This document shows, piece after piece, positions 1 to 7,675 of a stretch of DNA of 51,237 nt. The notes under the pieces were generated by a model, which ran no database searches, had not been told where the DNA came from, and saw only the letters and a list, made by a program, of their open reading frames with translations. Both the position numbers and the translations under genes were made by a program. Each line of letters begins with the position of its first letter. Positions within the stretch are counted from its first letter, which is position 1. Source of the stretch: Pseudopelagicola sp. (lineage in GTDB: Bacteria; Pseudomonadota; Alphaproteobacteria; Rhodobacterales; Rhodobacteraceae); NCBI GenBank assembly GCA_026195905.1, contig JAPHRE010000051.1:1-51237 (forward strand), read 5' to 3'.

Positions 1-680
1 AACTCAACCGACGCCCCCGCCAATAGCGCCACGTTGGTCGCCACGAAGAGACCATGCGTATGAAAAATCGGCAGCGCGTGGATCAAATGATCTGCCTTGG
101 TAAACCGCCAATAGTCGCGCAGCATCTCGGAATTGCTGGCAAGGTTCTTGTGGCTGAGCATCGCACCCTTGGACCGCCCCGTCGTCCCCGACGTATAGAG
201 GATCGCCGCAAGGTCATCCGCCCCGCGCGCCACGGGGGCAAACCCGCCGCGTCCAACCACGGCCTCTTCCATCGTGCCACGCCCCTTGGCATCAAGCGTC
301 TTGACCTTGGCGTCGCCTGCAATCGCTTCAATCGCCTCGGCCTTGGCCGGGTCGCAGACAACAACGCGCGGCTCTGCATCGCCAAGGAAATACGCCAGTT
401 CAGAGACTGTATAGGCGGTATTCAGCGGTAGGAACACGCCACCCGCCATCACCGTGCCAAGGTAAAGCTGGATCGCCTCGATGGTCTTATCAACCTGAAC
501 CGCGACTCGATCACCCGGCACAACCCCAAGCGCGACCAACGCCCCCGCCATACGCTCGGCCCCGGCGAACAACTCGCCGAATGTCATGCTGGCACGTTTC
601 GGGATGCGGGCGAAATTGCGGGTCTCCTGCCCGACCGACGCCGTGTGCAGACGCGAGATAAGATAGTTACTGTCATACAT
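1..680 (-). CDS. matB: Malonyl-CoA synthetase (MatB-type acyl-CoA synthetase), 5' part only
   Basis: The gene runs off the left edge of the window, so only about 226 N-terminal residues are visible; the ATG is at 680-678. The protein is an ANL-family adenylating enzyme. The AMP-binding loop YTSGTTGRSKG lies near residues 162-172 and is followed by a PIFHTHGLF segment. The stretches GGVFLPLNTAYT, DDLAAILYTSGTTGRSKGA and DYWRFT closely match the malonyl-CoA synthetase MatB as I know it from Rhodopseudomonas. Members of that family join malonate, CoA and ATP in the cytoplasm. The C-terminal catalytic lysine domain lies outside the window. Another short or medium-chain acyl-CoA ligase cannot be fully excluded without that half. 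It is divergent from the EamA transporter gene that follows. Confidence 0.85.
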   Translation of the reverse strand, partial: MYDSNYLISRLHTASVGQETRNFARIPKRASMTFGELFAGAERMAGALVALGVVPGDRVAVQVDKTIEAIQLYLGTVMAGGVFLPLNTAYTVSELAYFLGDAEPRVVVCDPAKAEAIEAIAGDAKVKTLDAKGRGTMEEAVVGRGGFAPVARGADDLAAILYTSGTTGRSKGAMLSHKNLASNSEMLRDYWRFTKADHLIHALPIFHTHGLFVATNVALLAGASVE

Positions 681-801
681 GGCCCGGCCCTCCCAATGGT
701 CTGCTCCGTTCTCCCCCGCCCCCCGGCCAAGATCAAGCCCCGCCTTGCCAATCACGCCCTATAGTTGCATGATACATCCAAACGCACGCACAGGCTCTCT
801 C

Positions 802-1722
802 ATGAACCCGCTCCGAGGCATCGCCCTCAAACTCGTCTCTATTTTCCTGTTTTCCATCATGGCCGCCTGCATCAAGGCCGCCGCCGGTCATGTGCCGCCG
901 GGACAGGCGGTGTTCTTCCGCTCGCTCTTTGCCATGCCGATCATCTTCCTGTGGCTAGCCCATCGCGGCGAATTGCGCACCGGCCTCAAGGTGCAAAACC
1001 CTATGGGTCATTTCTGGCGCGGCGTCATCGGCACTTCGGCAATGGCGATGGGTTTTGCCGCGCTCGGGCTTTTGCCCCTGCCCGAGGTCACGGCCATCGG
1101 CTATGCCGCACCGCTTTTGACGGTGATCTTTGCCGCCATGTTCCTTGGCGAACAGGTGCGCCTCTTCCGGCTTTCGGCGGTCGGAGTGGGCCTTGTCGGT
1201 GTGATCATCGTGCTTTACCCGCGCCTGTCGATCCTCGGCGGGGCCGATCCCTATTCCATCGCCACGCTCGGCGCGTTTCTCGCGCTCGGCTCTGCGGCCT
1301 TCCGCGCCCTGGCCCAGATCCATATCCGCAAACTGGTGCAAACCGACCAGACCTCGGCCATCGTGTTCTATTTCTCCCTGACCGCGACGGGCCTGTCGCT
1401 TCTGACGCTGCCTTTTGGTTGGGTCATGCCGACAAGCACCGAGGCGGTTCTCCTTGTCTCGGCCGGTCTCATCGGCGGCATTGCACAGATTTTTCTGACC
1501 TCCGCCTACCGCTTTGCCCCGGCCTCAACCGTGGCGCCGTTTGATTATGCCTCGATGCTCTTTGCCATCATCATCGGCTACGTGATCTTTGACGAGATTC
1601 CGACCCAAATCATGCTCGCCGGGGTAAGCCTTATCATCGCCGCCGGGATTTTCATCATCTGGCGTGAACGCCAGCTTGGCCTCAAACGTGGCTCGCGCCA
1701 GACCCTGACACCGCAAGGATAA
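802..1722 (+). CDS. EamA/DMT-family transporter
   Basis: A 306-residue integral membrane protein with about ten hydrophobic segments in two halves, the usual drug/metabolite transporter layout (two EamA domains). The first helix begins in the opening residues (ALKLVSIFLFSIMAA), and the second half starts near the HIRKL segment. The ATG at 802 is preferred because it places the first helix at the N terminus. An upstream in-frame ATG at 769 would add a polar tail unlike the family. Members export amino acids, nucleotides or other small metabolites across the inner membrane; the substrate cannot be read from sequence. It is convergent with the CitF-like gene. Confidence 0.85.
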   Translation: MNPLRGIALKLVSIFLFSIMAACIKAAAGHVPPGQAVFFRSLFAMPIIFLWLAHRGELRTGLKVQNPMGHFWRGVIGTSAMAMGFAALGLLPLPEVTAIGYAAPLLTVIFAAMFLGEQVRLFRLSAVGVGLVGVIIVLYPRLSILGGADPYSIATLGAFLALGSAAFRALAQIHIRKLVQTDQTSAIVFYFSLTATGLSLLTLPFGWVMPTSTEAVLLVSAGLIGGIAQIFLTSAYRFAPASTVAPFDYASMLFAIIIGYVIFDEIPTQIMLAGVSLIIAAGIFIIWRERQLGLKRGSRQTLTPQG

Positions 1723-1745
1723 GGGGTGCTCCCGCCCCTTTAAGA

Positions 1746-1760
1746 CATAGCAAAGCTATG
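1746..1760. other. Short perfect hairpin after the EamA gene
   Basis: CATAGC and GCTATG form a perfect 6-bp stem around an AAA loop, 24 bases after the EamA stop. No T-tract follows in either direction, so a terminator role is uncertain. Confidence 0.4.
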
Positions 1761-1781
1761 CCGTCAAAGCGTTGGGCGTGG

Positions 1782-1833
1782 CTGGGGGGCCAGCCCCCCA
1801 GACCCCCCGGAGTATTTCTACAAAGATGAAGAT
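1782..1833. repeat. G-rich hairpin element of a kind dispersed in Rhodobacterales genomes
   Basis: CTGGGGGG (1782-1789) and CCCCCCAG (1794-1801) form a perfect 8-bp stem with a CCAG loop. They are followed by GACCCCCCGGAGTATTT and then a CAAAGATGAAGAT tail. I recognise this arrangement as a short intergenic element frequent in Rhodobacter/Roseobacter genomes; this is from memory and was not searched. It sits between two convergent genes. Its tail runs into the CitF-like coding sequence and provides its stop codon (TAG, minus strand, 1820-1818). Confidence 0.55.
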
Positions 1834-3224
1834 AGAGGCGCACGCACCCGGTCGAGAACCTGTCCCGTGGGAGAGAGGCTCTCGGCGATGACCCGGCCTT
1901 GGCCTCGCCCCGTCCCGGTCTGATCCCCCGCCAAGCGGCGCAGGTCTTCGAATGCCCGGACCGGAAGCCCGGCTTTCTTGGCGACTTTGGCAAGCTCGGG
2001 GCGCGATGGATGTATGGCAATCCCCGCCTCTGTGACCAACGCGCCAATCGTCGCCCCCGGCGTCGTCAGACAGGTCAGCGCCTCAACAAGTTTGGGCCGC
2101 CCCGCCGCCTGCAAGGGGGTTGTCACAATCGGCAGGCGCGCCCCCGCCGCCGTATCCGCATGACCGCCCGAACCGCCAATGATCCGCCCATCGCTTGCAC
2201 AGGTGACATTGACGTTGAACGCCGCATCAATCTCCGCCGCGCCCAGGATCATCACATCAAGCTGTTTGGCAATACAATCGGCGCGATCGGGGCTGGCATA
2301 GGCCTCTGCCGACATCCCAAGATGCGCCGCATCGCGCGCATAGGAGCGTACCGCGGCAAGGTCAAACGCCTGCACATCGCGCAAGCCCCGGAATAGCCCC
2401 GCCTCGAACATGTCAACCAAAGCGCCGGTAATCCCCCCGGCGGCATACTCTCCCGTCACGCCCCGCGCCGCCATCTGTGGCGCAAGTGCCCGTGCCACAG
2501 CCAGCGAGGTCGCCCCGGCCCCGGTCTGAAACCGAAAACCGTCTCTAAGCAGCCCGGAAACCGCGATCAACTGCGCCGTTAGCTCGGCAATCGCCAGCCC
2601 CTTTTGCGAGGCCGCGCGCCCCGTTGTCCCCGAGGCAATCTGCGCCGCATCGCCAATCCGGGGCATCTCGACAACCTGATGGACCTGCTCCGCCGGGATG
2701 CACACCCGTGGCACGGTATCACACCGATGATCCGTCAGCGCCACAACATGCCGCGCATGGGCCGCGTCGACCATCGCATAGCCCAGAGGCCCGCAAGCCG
2801 ACGGCCCGGCCGCCCCGGAAAGATTGCCCGCCGCGTCCACCGCTGGCGCCGCCACGAACGCCACATCAATCGACAAACGCCCAGACGCAATCGCCGCCGC
2901 CCGTCCGCCATGTGATTGCAGGCGCACAGGATCGCCAAGCACGCCCTCACGCACCGCATCGGCCAAAGGTCCGGTCATGTAAGAGGTGGTGATCTGCGTT
3001 ACGACACCCTCCCGCAGGAACGGGATCAACGCCGCGTGACAGGGGAAAAGCGACGAGGGCGCGATATGCAAATCGCGCAGCCCCATAGCGGCACATTCCG
3101 CCAGAACCTGCCGCATCACGTCATCGCCATTGCGCAGGTGGTGATGGAAGGACAGCACCGCGCCATCCTTCACATCCGCCATTTCAAGCACCGCGCGGAT
3201 CGCACGACGCGCCACTTCAGGCAC
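1818..3224 (-). CDS. Citrate lyase alpha subunit-like CoA-transferase (CitF family)
   Basis: About 468 residues matching the CitF family (citrate:acetyl-ACP/CoA transferase) along its length. Family landmarks are a SFHHHLRNGD segment near residues 25-35, SIDVAFVAAPA, GPLGYAMVDA, QTGAGATSLAV, GGITGALVD, AAEIDAAFNVNV, GGSGGHADTA and GIAIHPSRPEL. The N terminus is about 30 residues shorter than enterobacterial CitF. The gene overlaps the end of ilvE. A GTG at 3224 sits about nine bases after GAGG, while a TTG at 3230 is also open, so the start is ambiguous by two codons. No citE, citD or citX is nearby, so it may be a stand-alone acyl-CoA transferase rather than part of citrate lyase. The last five residues (LSSSL) are encoded by the tail of the G-rich element. 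Confidence 0.8.
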   Translation of the reverse strand: MPEVARRAIRAVLEMADVKDGAVLSFHHHLRNGDDVMRQVLAECAAMGLRDLHIAPSSLFPCHAALIPFLREGVVTQITTSYMTGPLADAVREGVLGDPVRLQSHGGRAAAIASGRLSIDVAFVAAPAVDAAGNLSGAAGPSACGPLGYAMVDAAHARHVVALTDHRCDTVPRVCIPAEQVHQVVEMPRIGDAAQIASGTTGRAASQKGLAIAELTAQLIAVSGLLRDGFRFQTGAGATSLAVARALAPQMAARGVTGEYAAGGITGALVDMFEAGLFRGLRDVQAFDLAAVRSYARDAAHLGMSAEAYASPDRADCIAKQLDVMILGAAEIDAAFNVNVTCASDGRIIGGSGGHADTAAGARLPIVTTPLQAAGRPKLVEALTCLTTPGATIGALVTEAGIAIHPSRPELAKVAKKAGLPVRAFEDLRRLAGDQTGTGRGQGRVIAESLSPTGQVLDRVRAPLSSSL

Positions 3225-4086
3225 GCACAAGCGCCTCGTAATCCTCGGCGATCTGCCGGGTCAGTGCGCCAACCTCGAACATGTAGTCCCCGATCTGGCC
3301 CACCGGCGTGACCTCGGCCGCCGTGCCGGTAAGGAAACACTGCTCCATATCGGCAAGCTCTTCCGGCATGATCCGGCGCTCATGCACCGTGATGCCCCTG
3401 TCCTTGAGCATACCAATAACCGTCTGGCGGGTGATACCGTTGAGGATCGCATCGGGGATCGGCGTATGCACTTCGCCATCCTTGACAAAGAACACGTTCG
3501 CGCCTGTCGCCTCAGCCACATAGCCGCGATAATCCATGAACAACGCGTCCGAACAGCCCTTGGCCTCTGCCGCGTGCTTGGAAATGGTGCAGATCATATA
3601 AAGACCCGCCGCCTTGGCTGCGGTTGGGATGGTTTCCGGCGAGGGGCGTTTCCATTGCGCGATATCGAGCTTGGCACCCTTCATCTTGGCATCGCCATAA
3701 TAGGCGCCCCATTCCCACACGGCGACCGCCATGCGCACCGGGTTTTTCGACGAGGCAACGCCCATTTCCTCGCCCGACCCACGCCACGCCACGACGCGCA
3801 CATAGGCATCGGTCAACCCATTGGCCTTGAGCGTCTCTACCTTGGCCGCTTCGATCTCGTCGACCGTATAAGGGATCGGCATGTCGATCAGCTTGCCAGA
3901 ATTGATAAGACGCGCCGAATGCTCGCGGCTTTTGAAAATCTTGCCGTTATAGGCGCGCTCGCCTTCAAAGACCGAGCTTGCATAATGCATTGCATGGGTC
4001 AGGATATGGACATTGGCATCGCGCCACTCGACGAGCTTTCCATCCATCCAGATCTTGCCGTCACGATCATCATAAGACCCAGCCAT
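3217..4086 (-). CDS. ilvE: Branched-chain amino acid aminotransferase
   Basis: A 289-residue fold-type IV PLP aminotransferase that interconverts leucine, isoleucine and valine with their 2-oxo acids, using glutamate/2-oxoglutarate as partner. The HAMHYASSVFEGERAYNG region is characteristic. The PLP lysine is K158 in PTAAKAAG, and the cofactor phosphate region EATGANVFFVKDG follows. The ATG at 4086 is chosen because a strong Shine-Dalgarno (GGAGGGAAG) precedes it; a longer frame upstream has no family similarity. A perfect palindrome lies 45 bases upstream of the start. The 3' end overlaps the CitF-like gene by about 8 bases, which suggests translational coupling. Confidence 0.93.
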   Translation of the reverse strand: MAGSYDDRDGKIWMDGKLVEWRDANVHILTHAMHYASSVFEGERAYNGKIFKSREHSARLINSGKLIDMPIPYTVDEIEAAKVETLKANGLTDAYVRVVAWRGSGEEMGVASSKNPVRMAVAVWEWGAYYGDAKMKGAKLDIAQWKRPSPETIPTAAKAAGLYMICTISKHAAEAKGCSDALFMDYRGYVAEATGANVFFVKDGEVHTPIPDAILNGITRQTVIGMLKDRGITVHERRIMPEELADMEQCFLTGTAAEVTPVGQIGDYMFEVGALTRQIAEDYEALVRA

Positions 4087-4130
4087 AGCCTTCCCTCCAA
4101 CTCTCAATTTTCCATTTGTTGCGCGCCTTA

Positions 4131-4145
4131 TGTCCGATACGGACA
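4131..4145. promoter_or_regulatory. Palindromic candidate operator in the ilvE/petP divergent region
   Basis: TGTCCG-ATA-CGGACA is a perfect 6-bp inverted repeat with a 3-bp spacer, set in an AT-rich stretch. Its right end is 109 bases before petP, and it lies 45 bases upstream of the ilvE start. An almost identical sequence, including the flanking TTA on the left and AA on the right, lies at 27984-27998 upstream of gltD. The identity of the binding protein is unknown. Confidence 0.55.
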
Positions 4146-4253
4146 CAAAATTGCGCAAAATATGCGATTCGCTATCATTCTGCTCTTGGAGTGTCAACAA
4201 AGCTGACGTATTGTGACGCCTTAAGCGGTAAATTGTGAACATCGGGGGGCGGC

Positions 4254-4751
4254 ATGGCAGACTCTCATAGCGGCGAAAGCCTTCTTTTTCTGACTGACGA
4301 GCAGCTCCGACAGGGAATCGAGGCGGTGTTCTTCGCCTATCGCGGCTTTACCGCCGATCCTGACCGCATTCTTGCGACGATGGCCTATGGCCGCGCCCAT
4401 CACCGCGCGATTCACTTTATCAACCGCGCGCCGGGCACCACCGTGACCAATCTTCTGGCCATTCTGGGGGTGACAAAGCAATCCCTCAACCGCGTGCTGC
4501 GCACCCTGATCGAAGATGGCCTCGTCGAGAGCCGGGTCGGCGCGTCGGATCGGCGCGAACGCAACCTCTACCTGACCGAGGCCGGCATCGCGCTTGAAAA
4601 CCGCCTTTCGGACGCCCAGCGCACCCGGATGCGCGCCGCCTACCGCGAAGCTGGCCCCGAAGCCGTGATCGGGTTCCGCAAAGTGCTTGAGGCCATGATG
4701 GACCCGGAAATGCGCCGTCTATACGCGCGCCTGCGAGAGAGCGGCCAATGA
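4254..4751 (+). CDS. petP: MarR-family regulator PetP
   Basis: A 165-residue winged-helix MarR protein. The recognition region VTNLLAILGVTKQSLNRVLRTL and the wing VGASDRRERNLYLTEAG are clear. It overlaps the downstream response regulator gene by 4 bases (ATGA), and this pairing matches petP-petR of Rhodobacter capsulatus, where the genes were found upstream of the cytochrome bc1 operon and petR was reported as needed for photosynthetic and respiratory growth. Here the bc1 genes are not adjacent. The start is supported by a GGGGGGCGG ribosome-binding stretch just before the ATG. It is divergent from ilvE. Confidence 0.85.
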   Translation: MADSHSGESLLFLTDEQLRQGIEAVFFAYRGFTADPDRILATMAYGRAHHRAIHFINRAPGTTVTNLLAILGVTKQSLNRVLRTLIEDGLVESRVGASDRRERNLYLTEAGIALENRLSDAQRTRMRAAYREAGPEAVIGFRKVLEAMMDPEMRRLYARLRESGQ

Positions 4752-5449
4752 ACGATGTGAACCCGCACCTCCTGATCGTGGATGATGATGAACGTATCCG
4801 CGACCTGCTCAAGAAATTTCTCATGCGCAACGGGTTTCTCGTGACCGCCGCGCGCGATGCCGCCCATGCGCGGCGCATCCTGTCGGGGCTGGATTTCGAC
4901 CTGATCGTGCTTGACGTGATGATGCCCGGCGAGGACGGCATGAGCCTCACGCGCGGTATCCGCGAAACCTCGACAACGCCGGTGCTGCTTCTGACTGCCA
5001 AGGGCGAAACCGAGGACCGTATCATGGGGCTTGAGGCCGGGGCCGATGACTACCTCCCCAAACCGTTCGAGCCAAAGGAACTCCTCCTGCGGATCAACGC
5101 GATCCTGCGCCGCATGCCCGAAGCACAAGAGGCCGACACCGCGCCAAAGATGCTCAACCTCGGATCAATCCGCTATGATATCGAACGCGCCGAGATGTGG
5201 CAGGGCGAAGAGATCCTGCGCCTGACCGCGACCGAGAACCAGTTGATGAAGATCTTCTCGGCAACCCCCGGCGAACCGATCAGCCGCGCCAAACTTGTCG
5301 AAGACCTCGGCCGGGACCGGGGTCAGGCCCAGGAACGCGCCGTCGATGTGCAAATCACCCGCCTGCGCCGCAAGATCGAGGCCGACCCAAAGCAACCGCG
5401 CTACCTTCAAACGGTGCGCGGCGCGGGCTACATGCTGGTTCCCGATTGA
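4748..5449 (+). CDS. petR: OmpR-family response regulator PetR
   Basis: A 233-residue two-domain response regulator. The receiver domain (about residues 5-120) has acidic residues VDDDE near 11-15, phospho-acceptor D56 in LIVLDVMMPG, T83 and K105 in LPKPF. The C-terminal winged helix (about 135-230) includes RAVDVQITRLRRKIE and ends RYLQTVRGAGYML. No sensor kinase gene is next to it; the partner PetP is encoded immediately upstream with a 4-base overlap. Its role in controlling electron-transfer genes is known from Rhodobacter and inferred here. Confidence 0.88.
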   Translation: MNDVNPHLLIVDDDERIRDLLKKFLMRNGFLVTAARDAAHARRILSGLDFDLIVLDVMMPGEDGMSLTRGIRETSTTPVLLLTAKGETEDRIMGLEAGADDYLPKPFEPKELLLRINAILRRMPEAQEADTAPKMLNLGSIRYDIERAEMWQGEEILRLTATENQLMKIFSATPGEPISRAKLVEDLGRDRGQAQERAVDVQITRLRRKIEADPKQPRYLQTVRGAGYMLVPD

Positions 5450-5520
5450 TCCTGACACGGGGTCTGGCCTCTGCCGATCTGCGGGTCTAATCTTGCTGTA
5501 CGACGCACAAGGAGACCGCG

Positions 5521-6456
5521 ATGAGCACGGCGCTTTTTACCCATAATGACTGTCTTCAACACCGCACCCCGCCGGGCCACCCCGAGCAGGTCGCGCGCCT
5601 TGAATATATCGCCACCGCCCTCAGCGCACCGGGGTTTGATGCGCTGGACCGCCGCGAGGCACCGCTGTGTTCGGACGAGGATATACTTCTCGCCCATCCC
5701 CAACGCCATCTCGACACCATCCTCGCCTCCGAACCCAAAGAGGGGAGTCGCGCCCTTGATGAAGACACCCATATGTCGCCCGGCTCTGTGCAGGCCGCCC
5801 GCCGCGCCGTTGGCGGCACCATCGCCGCTGTGGATGCCGTGCTCGCGGGCGATGTGACCAATGCGTTTGTCGCCTGCCGCCCGCCGGGGCATCACGCCGA
5901 AACCGAAACGCCGATGGGGTTTTGCCTCTTTGGCAACGCTGCCATCGCCGCCCGCCACGCGATAGAGCGCCACGGCCTTTCCCGCGTCGTGATCGTGGAT
6001 TTCGACGTGCATCACGGCAACGGCACTCAGGCGCTTTTGTGGGACGACTCCCGCACAACCTTCTTTTCCTCGCACCAACATCCGCTCTGGCCCGGCACCG
6101 GCTTTCCCGAGGAAACCGGCGCCTATAACAACATCCACAATATCCAATTCGCGCCCGAAACCGATGGCCGCACCATGCGCACAACCTACGAGGCCGAGGT
6201 CTTTCCCGTCATCGACCGTGTGCAGCCCGAGCTTATTATCCTCTCCGCCGGGTTTGACGCCCATGCCGATGATCCGCTGGCCCAACTCAACTGGGCCGTC
6301 GACGATTTCATCTGGCTGACCGGGAAATTCTGCGCGCTGGCCGAAAAACATTGTGACCGCCGCCTCGTCTCGACGCTCGAAGGCGGCTACAACCTGACCG
6401 CGCTGGCCGATTCCGTCGCTGCGCATGTGACCGTGCTTCTGGACCAAGGCGCTTAA
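5521..6456 (+). CDS. Histone deacetylase-like amidohydrolase
   Basis: A 311-residue member of the arginase/deacetylase superfamily, class II HDAC-like. Visible active-site features are the dyad H124-H125 (RPPGHHAE), zinc ligands D162 and H164 (DFDVHHGNGTQ) and D246 (SAGFDAHADDPL), and the catalytic tyrosine Y290 in LEGGYNL. Bacterial members remove acetyl groups from small amides such as acetylpolyamines, or from proteins; the substrate is not determinable here. AAGGAG precedes the ATG at suitable spacing. It starts 71 bases after petR and may be read with it or from its own promoter. Confidence 0.9.
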   Translation: MSTALFTHNDCLQHRTPPGHPEQVARLEYIATALSAPGFDALDRREAPLCSDEDILLAHPQRHLDTILASEPKEGSRALDEDTHMSPGSVQAARRAVGGTIAAVDAVLAGDVTNAFVACRPPGHHAETETPMGFCLFGNAAIAARHAIERHGLSRVVIVDFDVHHGNGTQALLWDDSRTTFFSSHQHPLWPGTGFPEETGAYNNIHNIQFAPETDGRTMRTTYEAEVFPVIDRVQPELIILSAGFDAHADDPLAQLNWAVDDFIWLTGKFCALAEKHCDRRLVSTLEGGYNLTALADSVAAHVTVLLDQGA

Positions 6457-6468
6457 GACCTGAATTTG

Positions 6469-6495
6469 GCCCGCGTTGTCTCGACATGCGCGGGC
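6469..6495 (+). terminator. Possible weak terminator hairpin after the deacetylase gene
   Basis: GCCCGCG (6469-6475) and CGCGGGC (6489-6495) can form a 7-bp GC stem with a 13-base loop. Only a broken T-rich tract (TATGCTTTT) follows, so termination is uncertain. Confidence 0.35.
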
Positions 6496-6541
6496 GGATA
6501 TGCTTTTGCGCAGGGACCAGACGATTGAGGGAGAAATCCGA

Positions 6542-6784
6542 ATGAGTGACACGCCCGTAGACAGCCTGAGCTTTGAACAGGCTATGGCCGAACTGGAACA
6601 GGTGGTTGGCAAACTCGAACGCGGCGACGTGGCGCTTGAGGAATCCATCGCGCTCTATGAACGTGGCGCGGCGCTCAAGAAACGCTGCGAGACCAAGCTC
6701 AAGGAAGCCGAGGAAAAAGTTGCCGCGATTACGACGGATAGCGACGGCAACCCCACTGGCCTGACCCCCGTCGAAGGCAAGTAA
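6542..6784 (+). CDS. xseB: Exodeoxyribonuclease VII small subunit
   Basis: An 80-residue protein matching XseB: SFEQAMAELEQVVGKLERGD followed by EESIALYERGAALKKRCE and a helical tail. Several XseB chains bind one XseA to make the nuclease that degrades single-stranded DNA. The ATG at 6542 is used; an upstream in-frame ATG at 6476 would add about 22 unrelated residues. It is the first gene of xseB-ispA-dxs, with 3 bases to the ispA GTG, an arrangement conserved across proteobacteria. Confidence 0.92.
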   Translation: MSDTPVDSLSFEQAMAELEQVVGKLERGDVALEESIALYERGAALKKRCETKLKEAEEKVAAITTDSDGNPTGLTPVEGK

Positions 6785-6787
6785 CCC

Positions 6788-7657
6788 GTGTTTCCGGCCC
6801 GCCTGAAAGAAACTGCCGCTTTCGTGCAGGCACATCTTGACGCGACGCTTGCGCCGCTCGGGGATTTGCCCGTGGTCGACGCCATGCGCTATGCAAGTGC
6901 GGGCGGCAAACGCCTGCGCGCCTTTCTCGTCCTCGAAAGCGCCCGGTTGCATGGCGTTGCGCCGGAAAATGCCATCTGGCCCGCCTCTGCGATCGAGGCG
7001 ATCCATGCCTATTCCCTCGTCCATGACGATCTGCCTTGTATGGATGATGATGACCTGCGCCGGGGCGTGCCGACGGTGCATGTCAAATGGGACGAGACAA
7101 CCGCCGTTCTCGCCGGAGACGCGCTTCAGACCTTTGGCTTTGAATGTGTGAGCCGCCCCGACTGTCATCCCGACCCGGCCGTGCGCGCCGACCTGACTGT
7201 GACCCTCGCCCGCGCCGCCGGTGCCCAAGGCATGGTCCTCGGTCAGGCGCTCGACATCGCCGCCGAAACCGCCGACACCCCCCTAAGCCTTGATGCAATC
7301 ACCCGCCTGCAAGCGGGCAAAACCGGCGCGCTTATCAAATGGGCCGCAACCGCCGGGCCGCGTATGGCCTCTGCCGATCTCGCGCCACTGGCGCGCTATG
7401 CCGCCGACCTTGGTCTCGCGTTTCAGATCGCGGATGATATCCTGGATGTCGAAGGCGACGCCGCCACCGTCGGCAAAGCCGTCGGCAAGGATGCCGAGGC
7501 GGGCAAGGCGACCTTTGTCTCTCTCCTCGGCCTTGATGGGGCCAAACGCCGCGCCAGCGATCTCGTGACAGACGCCTGCGACGCTCTATCTCCCTATGGG
7601 AAAGAGGCCGAAACCTTGCGGGAGGCCGCCCGTTTCGTTATTGCGCGCGATAGCTAA
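6788..7657 (+). CDS. ispA: Polyprenyl (farnesyl/geranylgeranyl) diphosphate synthase
   Basis: A 289-residue all-helical prenyltransferase that condenses isopentenyl diphosphate with allylic diphosphates. The two aspartate-rich motifs that bind Mg-diphosphate are clear: DDLPCMDDD at residues 80-88 and DDILD at 216-220. GGKRLR (about 39-44) is the IPP-binding segment. It starts with GTG immediately after xseB, and dxs follows after 18 bases, so substrate supply and chain elongation are probably co-expressed. Chain length (C15 versus C20) cannot be decided from the motifs alone. Confidence 0.92.
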   Translation: MFPARLKETAAFVQAHLDATLAPLGDLPVVDAMRYASAGGKRLRAFLVLESARLHGVAPENAIWPASAIEAIHAYSLVHDDLPCMDDDDLRRGVPTVHVKWDETTAVLAGDALQTFGFECVSRPDCHPDPAVRADLTVTLARAAGAQGMVLGQALDIAAETADTPLSLDAITRLQAGKTGALIKWAATAGPRMASADLAPLARYAADLGLAFQIADDILDVEGDAATVGKAVGKDAEAGKATFVSLLGLDGAKRRASDLVTDACDALSPYGKEAETLREAARFVIARDS

Positions 7658-7675
7658 TACAGAAAGGCATGGCGC

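Noticed and set aside
5428-6648. A 406-codon open frame antisense to the deacetylase gene
   Set aside because: The forward gene has intact active-site motifs and a ribosome-binding site; the antisense frame has neither.
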